Shown here: piece after piece, positions 42,426 to 51,254 of the stretch
Numbering within the stretch: the first letter of the stretch is position 1
How the letters are laid out: every line of letters begins with the position of its first letter
NCBI GenBank assembly: GCA_009841635.1
Contig: VXLJ01000007.1
Location: forward strand, 42,071 to 106,070
DNA: 64,000 nucleotides
From: Gammaproteobacteria bacterium
GTDB taxonomy: Bacteria; Pseudomonadota; Gammaproteobacteria; Pseudomonadales; Azotimanducaceae
Direction: 5' to 3'
Position numbers and translations under genes: made by a program
The notes under the pieces: generated by a model
The model's database searches: none
What the model saw: only the letters and a program-made list of their open reading frames with translations
Told to the model about the DNA's origin: nothing

Positions 42426-43328
42426 ATGACGGTAACGATCACACCAACCAATGCAACGCTCGGTTGTATTGTCACCGATGTTCATCTAGGCGACATGAGT
42501 GACGCCGAGTGGCGCAACGTCGAAGACGCCTTTCACGAGCACGGGGTTTTGATTTGTCCACAGCAACATCTCACACGAGACGAGCAAGTAGCGTTCAGTC
42601 GCCGTTTTGGCAACATCGAAAACCTATCGGGCTCCCCGAAATTCGATGCCGTGCAAATTAGCAACGAAAAAGAAGATGGCACCGCCGCACCTGCAACAGA
42701 ACATCGAACGCAAATTCTTCGAGGCAATGAAGGGTGGCATACGGATAGCTCCTACATGCCATTGGCCGCTAAAGCATCTTGTTTAACTGCAATGAAGTTA
42801 CCAGAAACTGGTGGCGGTACTGCATGGGCCGACATGCGGGCGGCGTATGAAGCGCTGGATGACGACATGAAAGCGAAGATTGCGAATTTAGAAGCTTGTC
42901 ATTCGTTGTACTACTCGCAGTCCCAAATTGGTCATATCGTCGATACAGGCATGGGATATGGTTTTCACACCAAAGGCGCGCCTGTTCGACCTCTCGTCAA
43001 AACCCATCCCGTAACCAAGCGCAAGTCACTGTTTATTGGTCGACATGCATATCGAATTTTTGGCATGGCTGACGACGAGGCACAGCAGCTTCTTCAAGAT
43101 TTAGTCGAATTTGCCTGCCAACCACCGCGTATCTACGAACACGACTGGCAAGTTGGCGATTTGTGCATTTGGGACAATCGTTGTGTGCTGCATCGGGCAC
43201 GACCTTACAAGTACGATGAAATTCGCGTACTACGACACACGCGAATCGCCGGCGAACCAGCTACCGAATTGGTGCGTACCATTAGGGATGAACTAGCCAG
43301 TGGCTTCGAACAAGCCGCGGCAGGTTAG
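42426..43328 (+). CDS. TauD/TfdA-family 2-oxoglutarate dioxygenase
   Basis: The 300-residue protein has the TauD opening (ITPTNATLGCIVTDVHLGDM, with the FHEHGVLICPQQHLTRDEQV loop). Iron ligands His and Asp are in NEGWHTDSSYMPLAAKAS, and the distal His in DNRCVLHRARPYKYDE, followed by the Arg that anchors 2-oxoglutarate (LRHTRIAG). Family members cleave or hydroxylate taurine, 2,4-D, alkylsulfates and others. Co-location with an aldo/keto reductase would fit processing of the aldehyde that such cleavage releases; that pairing is inference. Confidence 0.94.
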   Translation: MTVTITPTNATLGCIVTDVHLGDMSDAEWRNVEDAFHEHGVLICPQQHLTRDEQVAFSRRFGNIENLSGSPKFDAVQISNEKEDGTAAPATEHRTQILRGNEGWHTDSSYMPLAAKASCLTAMKLPETGGGTAWADMRAAYEALDDDMKAKIANLEACHSLYYSQSQIGHIVDTGMGYGFHTKGAPVRPLVKTHPVTKRKSLFIGRHAYRIFGMADDEAQQLLQDLVEFACQPPRIYEHDWQVGDLCIWDNRCVLHRARPYKYDEIRVLRHTRIAGEPATELVRTIRDELASGFEQAAAG

Positions 43329-43393
43329 CGTTAGGAGGTTAAGCAAATTTGATTTATAGGGAAAGCCTTTAGGCAAACATGCCCATTACCAGC

Positions 43394-44776
43394 CTACTGA
43401 AGTTCTCGATCTGATGCGATTTCAGTAGCAATTCGTTTGAACTCGGCGCGCATGAAATGCTTTTCCGATTCACTGAGATTTCGACCAAGTTCCTGACGAC
43501 ACACGGACATAACCTCTTTGTCGAAAATCGATGGTACGCCGTACTGACCTGATTCCCAGAACTCAAGGCAGGTGCCCAATTCATCATCGTCCAATTCGGC
43601 GACAGATATTTCAACGTATTCTGTTATTTCTGTGTGTGCGACCTCGTCAACTTCGGTCGGCGGAGCATATGAAACTTGCTTCGGCCCAGAAGATCTTTTA
43701 TGAAGCGATTCTCGAATGCGTGGTGTGGCTGGAATTTCTAGGTTACGCTGCACAAATATTTGATTCACGATTCGCATGAATTCATCTCGCATGACTTTAC
43801 GTTCTTCAGTCGAGAGGGTTCGTTGCATTCCTTCACGGCATGTCGAGAGAACGTTTTTGTCATGTATCGTTGGCACATCTCTACGCCCCACAGACCAGTA
43901 TTGCACACACGCTCGAATTTGATGATCCAGCATGTTTTCAACGTAACCGCGAACATATAGAGCAATCGTGTCGGATTCAACAACTTCCGATTCTTCGTTA
44001 CGCGACACTGAGAACCTAATTTCTTCGAGTACTTCTTCGTCTTGACCTACTTCATCAAGTTCAGAAGTGACCTCATCGACTTCGTTCGCATCGTCCTCAT
44101 TTCTATAAATTGGCGGTGTGTCTTCCGCAGTCAGAACTTCCTCTAGGTCATCGATCTCATCTAAAGGAAGGTCATAGATTTCAGGGTCAAGCAAACGGTC
44201 CTGATCTTCACGCAGATGCTTGAGGTTTGGCAACAAAAATCGTCGCAAGCTCGCGGGTGACCAAGGTGTAAATGTGTCTACACTCGCCCTTAAATCCAAC
44301 GTCCTTTCTAACTCGCGACGACCAATTTCGACAATGTGCACATGCACGCCGCGAGCTTGTACGGACTCGACTAATTCATCGATATTGAGTTCAGAACTCA
44401 CGATCACTGCATCGCTTATCGCGTTGTTGTTTGAAAGTACGTCCAGATCTTCTGCTATGTGCTCAAGGGTTACAGCCTCAATCTCGTCATCTTTCGAATC
44501 AAGGTGGAAAGTTCGAAGTTTTATGCCGTTTTTTCCGAGAATTACTCGCCGTTGATATTCTGAATCTGGGTCATCCTCTTCGGCTTCGTACCAATATATC
44601 CTTAGGATGCGAATACCTGGCGCGATACGGTCCACAATAGATACGATTGAATTTTTAAATCCAACCACGTTGAAACGGCGCGGGACGTTTTTTTTATCAC
44701 TTTCTGCTAGCAACGCGCCAACGCCTGAACTAAGCATGTAATGACCGTCGATAAATACAGCTACGTGGTCACTCAT
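43394..44776 (-). CDS. NYN (PIN-like nuclease) domain protein with two tandem C-terminal modules
   Basis: Residues 1 to about 185 are an NYN domain of the LabA/DUF88 type: VAVFIDGHYMLSSGVGALLA, an acidic loop DDPDSEYQRR, and DAVIVSSELNIDELVESVQA. The usual SGDxD acidic motif is here SSELN, so metal binding may be altered. Residues 190-280 are a very acidic linker. Residues 283-340 and 396-453 are two copies of one 58-residue module, 24 of 58 positions identical. They share the pattern C-x3-W, VP-I-DK-V-S-CR, R-L-S, E, MR-EF-RI. I do not recognise that module. The gene is monocistronic, with 600 bases of AT-rich DNA upstream. A role in RNA metabolism is inferred from the NYN fold. Confidence 0.82.
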   Translation of the reverse strand: MSDHVAVFIDGHYMLSSGVGALLAESDKKNVPRRFNVVGFKNSIVSIVDRIAPGIRILRIYWYEAEEDDPDSEYQRRVILGKNGIKLRTFHLDSKDDEIEAVTLEHIAEDLDVLSNNNAISDAVIVSSELNIDELVESVQARGVHVHIVEIGRRELERTLDLRASVDTFTPWSPASLRRFLLPNLKHLREDQDRLLDPEIYDLPLDEIDDLEEVLTAEDTPPIYRNEDDANEVDEVTSELDEVGQDEEVLEEIRFSVSRNEESEVVESDTIALYVRGYVENMLDHQIRACVQYWSVGRRDVPTIHDKNVLSTCREGMQRTLSTEERKVMRDEFMRIVNQIFVQRNLEIPATPRIRESLHKRSSGPKQVSYAPPTEVDEVAHTEITEYVEISVAELDDDELGTCLEFWESGQYGVPSIFDKEVMSVCRQELGRNLSESEKHFMRAEFKRIATEIASDRELQ

Positions 44777-45376
44777 GCCCGTGCGCCTCTACGCGGAATA
44801 ACTTGAACTTAGTGCTGATAGACGTAAAACCAGCCGTAAAGAGTACTGTAATACAGAATGTATTGCGAAATTGTACATTGAAATTCGTAATTTCATCTTA
44901 GCTCACGGCCAAGAAACGTTTTGGTTTTAACCAAGAATGAAAACTGAACCCGTAACTTCAAAAGCAGCGTTGATTTCTGCGATAACCTATTAACACGATC
45001 AAGAAAGAGTACTTAAAAATTTTCTCAAAAGTCGGAATAAGATAAGTCTAAAACTTTTAAGAATAGGTAATTTTCCTATCTTTATTCATAAATATGAAAT
45101 TATTTCACTACTTTCTGGTGACAATTTGCTAATGCTGCGACCTCGATAGCGGTCGTGGATGATCTCGCCAACCAGATATTTTCACAGTTTTTCTGGCCTC
45201 ACATCTTTTATACGCATCGAAAGGTGCATTCAGAGATACGATAGCGATCGTTTAAATCACAAAGTATCAGACGAAGATCACGCAGTATTACGTCCGAACA
45301 CAGCGATGCGCGGTCTGCCTAAGGACTTGAATTTGTGTATAAACCCGGCTTTTAGTCTACCCACTTCCTACTCTAG
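44777..45376. other. AT-rich intergenic region without a recognisable gene
   Basis: This is the longest gap in the window and is visibly richer in A and T than its surroundings. I see small inverted repeats only: GAAATT-CGT-AATTTC near 44880-44895 and CGACC/GGTCG near 45139-45156. The possible 90-codon frame at 45159-45431 runs into the isomerase gene and has no plausible protein character. The region may hold promoters for the divergent NYN and isomerase genes. Confidence 0.5.
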
Positions 45377-46159
45377 ATGCCTACTTTTGCCGCCAATATA
45401 TCAACCATGTTTGATGAAAGCGATGAATTAGATAGATTGAATCATGCCGCTGAATTAGGTTTCAAGCATGTTGAGTGGCTATTTCCTTACAAAGTCGATA
45501 AGCGTCAGATCAAATCAAGACTGGATTCGAATGGCTTAGAACTCATCCTTATCAATACCGCATTGGGTACCGCAAAAGGTGACCGCGGAATTGGTGGCGT
45601 GCCTGGCCGAGAAGATGAATTCAGAAAATCGATGGCACAGGCAATCGAGTACGCAACCGAGATCGATATCTCACTAATCCACGTCATGGCAGGCATATGC
45701 ACACAACCCAGTATGCGAAATCAATACTTGGAAACATTCGCGCGCAATTTATCGTGGTCTGGTGAGCAACTCAAAGGCAGTTCAATTCGGCTACTTATAG
45801 AGCCACTAAATCAAGTGGATACGCCAGGCTACTTAATCTGCCATACCACCGAAGCGCTTGACCTTATATCTCAAATAGATGCTGCTATCGGGCTTCAATT
45901 CGATTTCTATCACATGCAAATCATGGAAGGCAATCTTGGCAAAACCATGGCGGACCATATAGAGAACATTGGGCATATTCAGTTTTCGAGCCTGCCAGGT
46001 CGGCATGAACCGCAATACGGTGAAGTCAACTGCCAATATCTATTTGATTTATTGGATACTCTTCCTTACACCGGCTATGTGGGATGCGAATATAAACCTA
46101 AAACGAATGTCGAGGAAGGTTTGAGTTGGGGTTCGCAATACGGGTTAGGCAGCAGCTAA
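45377..46159 (+). CDS. Hydroxypyruvate isomerase family TIM-barrel protein
   Basis: The 260-residue protein matches the Hyi/OtnI branch of xylose-isomerase-like barrels. Evidence is the FAANISTMFDESDELDRLNH start, AELGFKHVEWLFPYKVDKR, and the metal-binding Glu in LLIEPLNQVDTPGYL. Asp and His are in LQFDFYHMQIMEGNL, HIQFSSLPGRHEPQYGEVN supplies further ligands, and GYVGCEYKPKT the last Glu. Expected chemistry is the interconversion of hydroxypyruvate and tartronate semialdehyde or a related 2-oxo acid isomerisation. It is convergent with a PhyH gene and stands alone. Confidence 0.93.
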   Translation: MPTFAANISTMFDESDELDRLNHAAELGFKHVEWLFPYKVDKRQIKSRLDSNGLELILINTALGTAKGDRGIGGVPGREDEFRKSMAQAIEYATEIDISLIHVMAGICTQPSMRNQYLETFARNLSWSGEQLKGSSIRLLIEPLNQVDTPGYLICHTTEALDLISQIDAAIGLQFDFYHMQIMEGNLGKTMADHIENIGHIQFSSLPGRHEPQYGEVNCQYLFDLLDTLPYTGYVGCEYKPKTNVEEGLSWGSQYGLGSS

Positions 46160-46180
46160 CTCAGTCGCAAACGAACCAAC

Positions 46181-46945
46181 TTAGGCCAAGAGAACAGGCC
46201 GTAACCGGAAGTCGTTGACGCCAGACAAGTCGCGTCCGCGTAAAAGAAACAAGGATCGTTGTACATCCACGATGCCCCGGCCGATTTCCATTTCGATATC
46301 GCGTCGATAGACAGAAGTAGTTGGCATGAAGCGTAACGTCATGCCGCGCCTTGGGTTTGACGAGAGATTCGGTTCGGACGCATGCATTAGAAACACGTCA
46401 TGCAACGAAATCTGACCAGCTTCCAACTCTATATCCACTGCATCGTCCTCGTTGAATGAACTTGCTTCCAGTTCTAGCGGCAGGGAAAGACCTTTGGCAT
46501 TGTTTACGTGGTGAGGCTTGAGTTCGCGCCGACGATGTGAACCGGGAATGAAACGAAGGCAACCATTTGATGTATTCGCGTCATCGATTGCAATCCAGAC
46601 TGAGCAAGTTGCTAATGGTCGGATGGGCCAATATTCGCCATCTTGATGCCAAGGAGTGCGCGTACCTACAAGAGGCGGTTTTGCAAAGAAACTGGAGTTC
46701 CAAAGCGCGATATTGGGGCCAATGAGCTGTTCGACCATGTCCAGCAAGCCATCGCTTCTAGCATAATCCAAAAAACTCACATCGTAGCTCAGCAGGGACG
46801 GACAATAGTCCGTAAACTGAGGAAATCTCGCTATCAGTGCGTCATGATCACGTCGTATCGCCTGAATAGTCTCATCCGCAAGCCTATAGTCGGGGATCAA
46901 ATAACCGTCGTTCTGATACTTCTGAACTTGCTCTGAACTCAACAT
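46181..46945 (-). CDS. Phytanoyl-CoA dioxygenase (PhyH) family protein
   Basis: The protein of 254 residues starts LSSEQVQKYQNDGYLIPDYR, typical for the family. Iron ligands are in TPWHQDGEYWPIRPLATCS (His, Asp) and in DVFLMHASEPNLSSNPRRGM (His, with the 2-oxoglutarate Arg after it). NGCLRFIPGSHRRRELKPHH is the conserved loop. ATG 46945 is preferred to TTG 46951. It is 17 bases downstream of the Nudix gene on the same strand and probably co-transcribed. Close relatives include ectoine-type and chlorinating-type hydroxylases, so the substrate is not predictable. Confidence 0.93.
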   Translation of the reverse strand: MLSSEQVQKYQNDGYLIPDYRLADETIQAIRRDHDALIARFPQFTDYCPSLLSYDVSFLDYARSDGLLDMVEQLIGPNIALWNSSFFAKPPLVGTRTPWHQDGEYWPIRPLATCSVWIAIDDANTSNGCLRFIPGSHRRRELKPHHVNNAKGLSLPLELEASSFNEDDAVDIELEAGQISLHDVFLMHASEPNLSSNPRRGMTLRFMPTTSVYRRDIEMEIGRGIVDVQRSLFLLRGRDLSGVNDFRLRPVLLA

Positions 46946-46962
46946 GGTCAACTGCTGCTTCT

Positions 46963-47703
46963 TTAATAGACTGCCGCTGAATGGAGGAATTTAAACCCAG
47001 AGGGTTCCATAACGAGACGATGAGTTGGTCCCGTGGCGTCCGCATCATAGCTTTCGTAACCGGCGTCGCCAGCCCACATTGCAATTCGAGTCCCATCAGT
47101 ACTTTTAGCTAGATGCGTTTCGTAATAACGTGGCTCGATACGGCTGAAGTGGTCTAAGATCTGTCGAGTGGTCTCATGCTTTCCCAAGTGATATAAGGTC
47201 ACCCAAGTTGGCGGGGCGAGATCGATTTCCTCCTGAGCGTGACGCGCTAAAGCGTCTCGCGGATTGATCCAAGCATGTTCTTTGATTTCACCCCCGTCCA
47301 CCTGCACATCGTCACCCACATCCGGTGCGTTGGCTACGAAAAACCACGTCGCAAATCGCACGGGTGTGCTCGCAGGTGGCGTCCAATGCGCAAACCAATG
47401 AAATGCATTACCCTCGAGTGAGATATTTGCTTCTTCGGCGGTTTCACGTACGGCCGCGTTTCGTGCCGCAACTTCCAAGTTGTGCTGGTTTGCGTAGTCC
47501 TCTTTATCGATCCGTCCACCAGGAAAAACCCAAAGGCCGCCAAACGCGATTTTGGAGTTTTTCCGCAACATGAGCACCTCTACCTGGTCGTTGCGATCGC
47601 GCAGTAATGCCACCGTCGCGGCAGGCGCTGCAGGCGTGTCGGTCTCACGTTTGTCCATGTCCCCATATATGTCATTACGGTGTTTTGGTTCAGACGCACT
47701 CAT
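46963..47703 (-). CDS. Nudix hydrolase
   Basis: The 246-residue protein contains the Nudix box: the loop FGGLWVFPGGRIDKEDY is followed by NAAVRETAEEANISLEG, matching G-x5-E-x7-REUxEExGU with a small insertion. This longer-than-minimal form resembles NUDT19/CoA-type Nudix proteins, which hydrolyse acyl-CoA or CoA to 3',5'-ADP and 4'-phosphopantetheine derivatives. That would suit a CoA-heavy region, but other pyrophosphates are possible. C-terminal ending is WAGDAGYESYDADATGPTHR. It leads the PhyH gene in a likely two-gene operon. Confidence 0.92.
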   Translation of the reverse strand: MSASEPKHRNDIYGDMDKRETDTPAAPAATVALLRDRNDQVEVLMLRKNSKIAFGGLWVFPGGRIDKEDYANQHNLEVAARNAAVRETAEEANISLEGNAFHWFAHWTPPASTPVRFATWFFVANAPDVGDDVQVDGGEIKEHAWINPRDALARHAQEEIDLAPPTWVTLYHLGKHETTRQILDHFSRIEPRYYETHLAKSTDGTRIAMWAGDAGYESYDADATGPTHRLVMEPSGFKFLHSAAVY

Positions 47704-47825
47704 AGATTGAACTAATACTCAGATGTAAGTCCGTTCATTCTAGATTCACCCGTTAGAGGAAACACCTTCTCAATCAATCCAAGCAGCTTGGCATAATGTT
47801 TTAAAACAAATTTTGAGTGCAGCTA

Positions 47826-48959
47826 ATGAAATCACGTGCGTGTGACTTGCTCGGCATTGAGTTTCCTTTGTTCGCGTTCAGTCATTGCCGAGATGTCGTG
47901 GCTGAAGTCAGCGCTGCAGGTGGCTTCGGCGTACTTGGCGCTGTCGGCCATACGCCAAAATCGCTTGACATTGAGCTCAGTTGGATTGACGAACATTGTG
48001 ACGGAAAACCGTATGGTGTTGATTTACTAGTACCCACGAGCATGGACAGCAAGGAAGCCGGCTTAACTCGCCAAGAGCTGGAAGACCGCATTCCGTTCGA
48101 CCATAAGCGTTACATCGAAGAATTACTCGCACGTCACAACATCGATACCAGCGACCTTTGGGACGATGTTATGACAGACGGCGTAGGCGACAACATGCGC
48201 AAAGACGGGGCCGACGCGGTTTTAGAAGCCGCGTTTAAGCACCCAGTCAAGATGGTCGTGAACGCGTTAGGCGTGCCACCGGATTTCATGATTGCGCGAG
48301 CTCGCGAGAACGGCGTCGTTGTGGGCGCATTGGCAGGGGCAAAAGAACATGCAAGCAAACATGCGGACGCTGGTATTGATTTGATTATCGTGGCGGGTAC
48401 GGAAGCTGGTGGTCATTGCGGCGAAGTTTCGACAATGGTGCTGGTGCCAGAAGTTATCGATGAAATCAAGGATTCCAACATGGTCGTGCTTGCAGCTGGC
48501 GGGATCGTAACCGGTCGACAAATGGCCGCCTGTATGGCCATGGGGGCGGATGGCGTTTGGACTGGTTCCGTCTGGCTAACTACAGCGGAAGCAGAAACCC
48601 TACCCGTTGTAAAGGAAAAGATGCTCGTCGCAAATTCGCGGCAAACGGTGCGCTCTCGGAGCCGCACAGGCAAATACACGCGTCAACTACGCAGTGCATG
48701 GACGGATGCTTGGCAAGTAGAAGAGAGTCCTGAGCCACTACCAATGCCGTTGCAAGGTGTGGTTGCAAACGCCGCCTTTCGCAAAATCAATCAGCTAGCG
48801 CAAAGCAACCACGACGGCGCAAAGCAGCTGGCCAACTATTTCGTTGGCCAAGGGGTTGGCTTAATGAACGAAACGAAAAGTGTACGCTCGGTTGTCTACG
48901 AGTTCATGGAAGACTACGCCAACGCCACAGAACGGCTTGCTGGCATGATGGACGAGTAA
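47826..48959 (+). CDS. Nitronate monooxygenase/2-nitropropane dioxygenase-like FMN enzyme
   Basis: The 377-residue FMN TIM barrel shows LLGIEFPLFAFSHCRDVVAE, AAGGFGVLGAVGHTPKSLDI, LIIVAGTEAGGHCGEVSTM with the FMN-contact Gly run, AAGGIVTGRQMAACMAMGAD, and GVWTGSVWLTTAEAETLP. ATG 47826 gives the MKSRACDLLGI start, identical in form to the paralogue at 63159. Family members oxidise nitronates or act as enoyl reductases. The middle segment (about residues 68-130) is an insertion not seen in the shortest family members. It stands alone. Confidence 0.93.
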   Translation: MKSRACDLLGIEFPLFAFSHCRDVVAEVSAAGGFGVLGAVGHTPKSLDIELSWIDEHCDGKPYGVDLLVPTSMDSKEAGLTRQELEDRIPFDHKRYIEELLARHNIDTSDLWDDVMTDGVGDNMRKDGADAVLEAAFKHPVKMVVNALGVPPDFMIARARENGVVVGALAGAKEHASKHADAGIDLIIVAGTEAGGHCGEVSTMVLVPEVIDEIKDSNMVVLAAGGIVTGRQMAACMAMGADGVWTGSVWLTTAEAETLPVVKEKMLVANSRQTVRSRSRTGKYTRQLRSAWTDAWQVEESPEPLPMPLQGVVANAAFRKINQLAQSNHDGAKQLANYFVGQGVGLMNETKSVRSVVYEFMEDYANATERLAGMMDE

Positions 48960-49000
48960 TCCCTGGCCGTATTTGAGTGGGTCAATTTCGTAGGTTAGCG

Positions 49001-49732
49001 CTACGGTATCCCAACCATTTCCGTGTCGCCGTGCATGATGTCCATGCGTCGGCTATCCACAAAGTTCTCCATGCCATCGGCCCTCATAAGGGATTGGCAA
49101 TGTTCCCATGCGGTTTGCTCATGAAAGTACAACTCCGCCATGCCTGCATAAGGTGCCTGTTTTGGATATATGCTGTGACTCACCACGTAGCGAAAACCAC
49201 CGGCAGCGGTCATCCATTCCCGAATATTTGGTACGTGAACGTCAAGCCAATGCTTGTAGAACTGCTCGTAATTCACTCCTTCGAGGGCAGGTACTAGGTA
49301 ATTGACCCGATGAAATCCAGAGCGCGTCGATGGATACGGCGCGTTGCGGGTGAGTGGTGCGACGTTCAAATGTTCTGAACCATCCATGACTACGTATTCG
49401 CGAGTCGCCCATGAGAAATAAGGTTCAGCTTTCTCCTGAAATGTATCGGTAGGTTCGCGTCCATGATCCACTGGCGCAGGTTTCTGCGCTTCAGCGAACC
49501 AAAGGTGAGCCATGCCATCCCAGGCCATGTCAGGCTTGTTCGACGAGTTGAAAAGTTGTGCGATGTACTTTGAAGCACCGTCTCTACCCTGTTCTAACGC
49601 TCGAGCTTGGGCATCGATCACACTAGGCATGTGATTTTTGTACCACTGCATGATCAGTTCTTCGCGCGAGGCGTAGGCACGACGTTTAATCAGAAAGATC
49701 ATCTTGATGCGATCGTTTACAGAAACAGTCAC
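49001..49732 (-). CDS. EthD-domain protein
   Basis: The 243-residue protein carries two EthD-like ferredoxin folds. The first is KMIFLIKRRAYASREELIMQ, WYKNHMPSVI; the second is FHRVNYLVPALEGVNYEQF, YKHWLDVHVPNIREWM. Both have the family's H-x-P motif (NHMPSV, DVHVPNI). EthD domains occur in small enzymes or accessory proteins of ring or ether degradation, with poorly defined chemistry. It starts at GTG 49732, 8-9 bases after AGGGG. It converges on the nitronate-monooxygenase-like gene and could share its pathway. Confidence 0.88.
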   Translation of the reverse strand: MTVSVNDRIKMIFLIKRRAYASREELIMQWYKNHMPSVIDAQARALEQGRDGASKYIAQLFNSSNKPDMAWDGMAHLWFAEAQKPAPVDHGREPTDTFQEKAEPYFSWATREYVVMDGSEHLNVAPLTRNAPYPSTRSGFHRVNYLVPALEGVNYEQFYKHWLDVHVPNIREWMTAAGGFRYVVSHSIYPKQAPYAGMAELYFHEQTAWEHCQSLMRADGMENFVDSRRMDIMHGDTEMVGIP

Positions 49733-49805
49733 CGTAACTTACCCCTTACGTTGGCGCACACACGATTAATTGAACCTGTAAGCAAGCAATACAGGCATAG
49801 ACCCA

Positions 49806-50453
49806 TTAGTCTGTCCTTTCCATGATGTGTCGAACCCAGTAAGAATCTCTTGCATTCTCATATGCACGTGAAGAGATTTTGCCTTCTTTCGCAAGCTGCT
49901 CGAGTGCATCCAAACGATCTTGCAATGCCGCGCTTGCTCTGTCGTGCGACGATTGTGCACCTACAGGCGCACCCGGCGCGAAAGGCTCATGGCGGCCATA
50001 ACTCGCTTCACGGTATGCGACTTGGCGATTCACGCGACGGACCTCAAGAAACAAAAGCTCGGCAGCAACTACCAACCCGACGCAGACGATAAACCAGAAA
50101 ACTTCGACTTGTACATATGCCAAAACTACGATTGCGATATTTGGCGCTTGAACGAGCACGACAAGCAACGAAATGAGCAAGCGTCGCATGCGGTCAGTCT
50201 GTTGGATGGTTGCATCGTCTGTGCTTTGACTACGAAGAACCCAGCCAATCCGATCGACCTCATCCGCGACATAGCGAAACACTTGTGATAACAAGATAAG
50301 CGCGGTTGCGAACAGTGCGGCTTGCCAATTGATTAAAGCTAAGGCTGCTAAGATCAAGCTCACATAAATTGCTACCAGCGCGATATAGAGGGTGCCCTTC
50401 CATAATCGTCTGAGTTTTACGAGATAGCGATTTACCTCGGAATGGTCTACCAT
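49806..50453 (-). CDS. Membrane protein with C-terminal SHOCT-like motif
   Basis: The 215-residue protein has two hydrophobic hairpins, each of two helices: about 20-55 (GTLYIALVAIYVSLILAALA) and about 90-130 (RRLLISLLVVLVQAPNIAIV). A soluble tail follows, ending with a short SHOCT-like helix-turn (ALEQLAKEGKISSRAYENAR). SHOCT motifs are common at the ends of bacterial membrane proteins, with unknown role. The linker between (about 150-190) is disordered-looking. No operon partner is apparent, and the function is unknown. Confidence 0.75.
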   Translation of the reverse strand: MVDHSEVNRYLVKLRRLWKGTLYIALVAIYVSLILAALALINWQAALFATALILLSQVFRYVADEVDRIGWVLRSQSTDDATIQQTDRMRRLLISLLVVLVQAPNIAIVVLAYVQVEVFWFIVCVGLVVAAELLFLEVRRVNRQVAYREASYGRHEPFAPGAPVGAQSSHDRASAALQDRLDALEQLAKEGKISSRAYENARDSYWVRHIMERTD

Positions 50454-50590
50454 CTACAGACCCTTGAAACCACGCGTGACGAATTCAGCTGTATGCTGCA
50501 ATTTAGTCTATGGTATCCCTCTCATGGTATGAATCGAGCTGAAAACCTCCTGCTTCCGTCATTGGCACATTGGACTGACTAAAAACACAC

Positions 50591-51247
50591 ATGCAAACAC
50601 AAAGTCTCGATTATGAATTTGTCCCAGCTGAGGCAATGGCTGAACGGGCACGTTGCCTGCGAACCCGCATGCTTCAACGTCGTACGGTTCGAGATTTCGC
50701 ATCGACGCCTATTCCAAGAGCCATTCTTAATAACGCTTTGCGGATTGCTGCTTCTGCGCCTAGTGGCGCAAATCGACAGCCATGGCGTTTTGTCGTCGTG
50801 ACGAATCCCGACACAAAGGCACGAATTCGCGAAGCGGCCGAACAAGAAGAACGGGCGTTTTACTCGTCACGTGCGCCGGATGAGTGGTTGGCAGCACTCG
50901 AACCTCTGGGCACCGACGCAAACAAAGAATTTTTGACCGAAGCACCAGCACTGATTGCCATATTCCTTGAAAGATATGGCATCGACAAGAATGGTAAGCG
51001 TGTGAAAAACTACTACACACCGGAATCCGTTGGTATTGCCAGCGGTTTTCTCATCGCGGCATTGCATCTTGTAGGCCTGGCAACGCTTACCCATACGCCG
51101 AGCCCTATGCGATTTCTAAATGAAATTCTTGAGCGACCTTCTAATGAGCGTCCCTATCTACTGCTCGTTGTTGGCTATCCAACGAACGAGGCAACCGTTC
51201 CCAACATCGACAAGCTGCCTATCGATGCAGTCGTGAAATACGTCTGA
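50591..51247 (+). CDS. Iodotyrosine-deiodinase-like nitroreductase
   Basis: The 218-residue FMN protein has the nitroreductase fold (QRRTVRDFASTPIPRAILNN, ASAPSGANRQPWRFVVVT). Unlike most nitroreductases it matches iodotyrosine deiodinase across the lid and C-terminus. Glu87, Tyr91 and Lys112 have the same spacing (E-x3-Y-x20-K) as the substrate-zwitterion contacts of the mammalian enzyme. VKNYYTPESVGIASGFLIAA and ATLTHTPSPMRFLNEILERP follow. The likely reaction is reductive removal of halogen from halotyrosines. It is not in an operon with the flanking genes. Confidence 0.88.
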   Translation: MQTQSLDYEFVPAEAMAERARCLRTRMLQRRTVRDFASTPIPRAILNNALRIAASAPSGANRQPWRFVVVTNPDTKARIREAAEQEERAFYSSRAPDEWLAALEPLGTDANKEFLTEAPALIAIFLERYGIDKNGKRVKNYYTPESVGIASGFLIAALHLVGLATLTHTPSPMRFLNEILERPSNERPYLLLVVGYPTNEATVPNIDKLPIDAVVKYV

Positions 51248-51254
51248 TCCGACA

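Noticed and set aside
45159..45431. 90-codon open frame before the isomerase
   Set aside because: It overlaps the isomerase start, has no ribosome-binding site and its composition is not protein-like.
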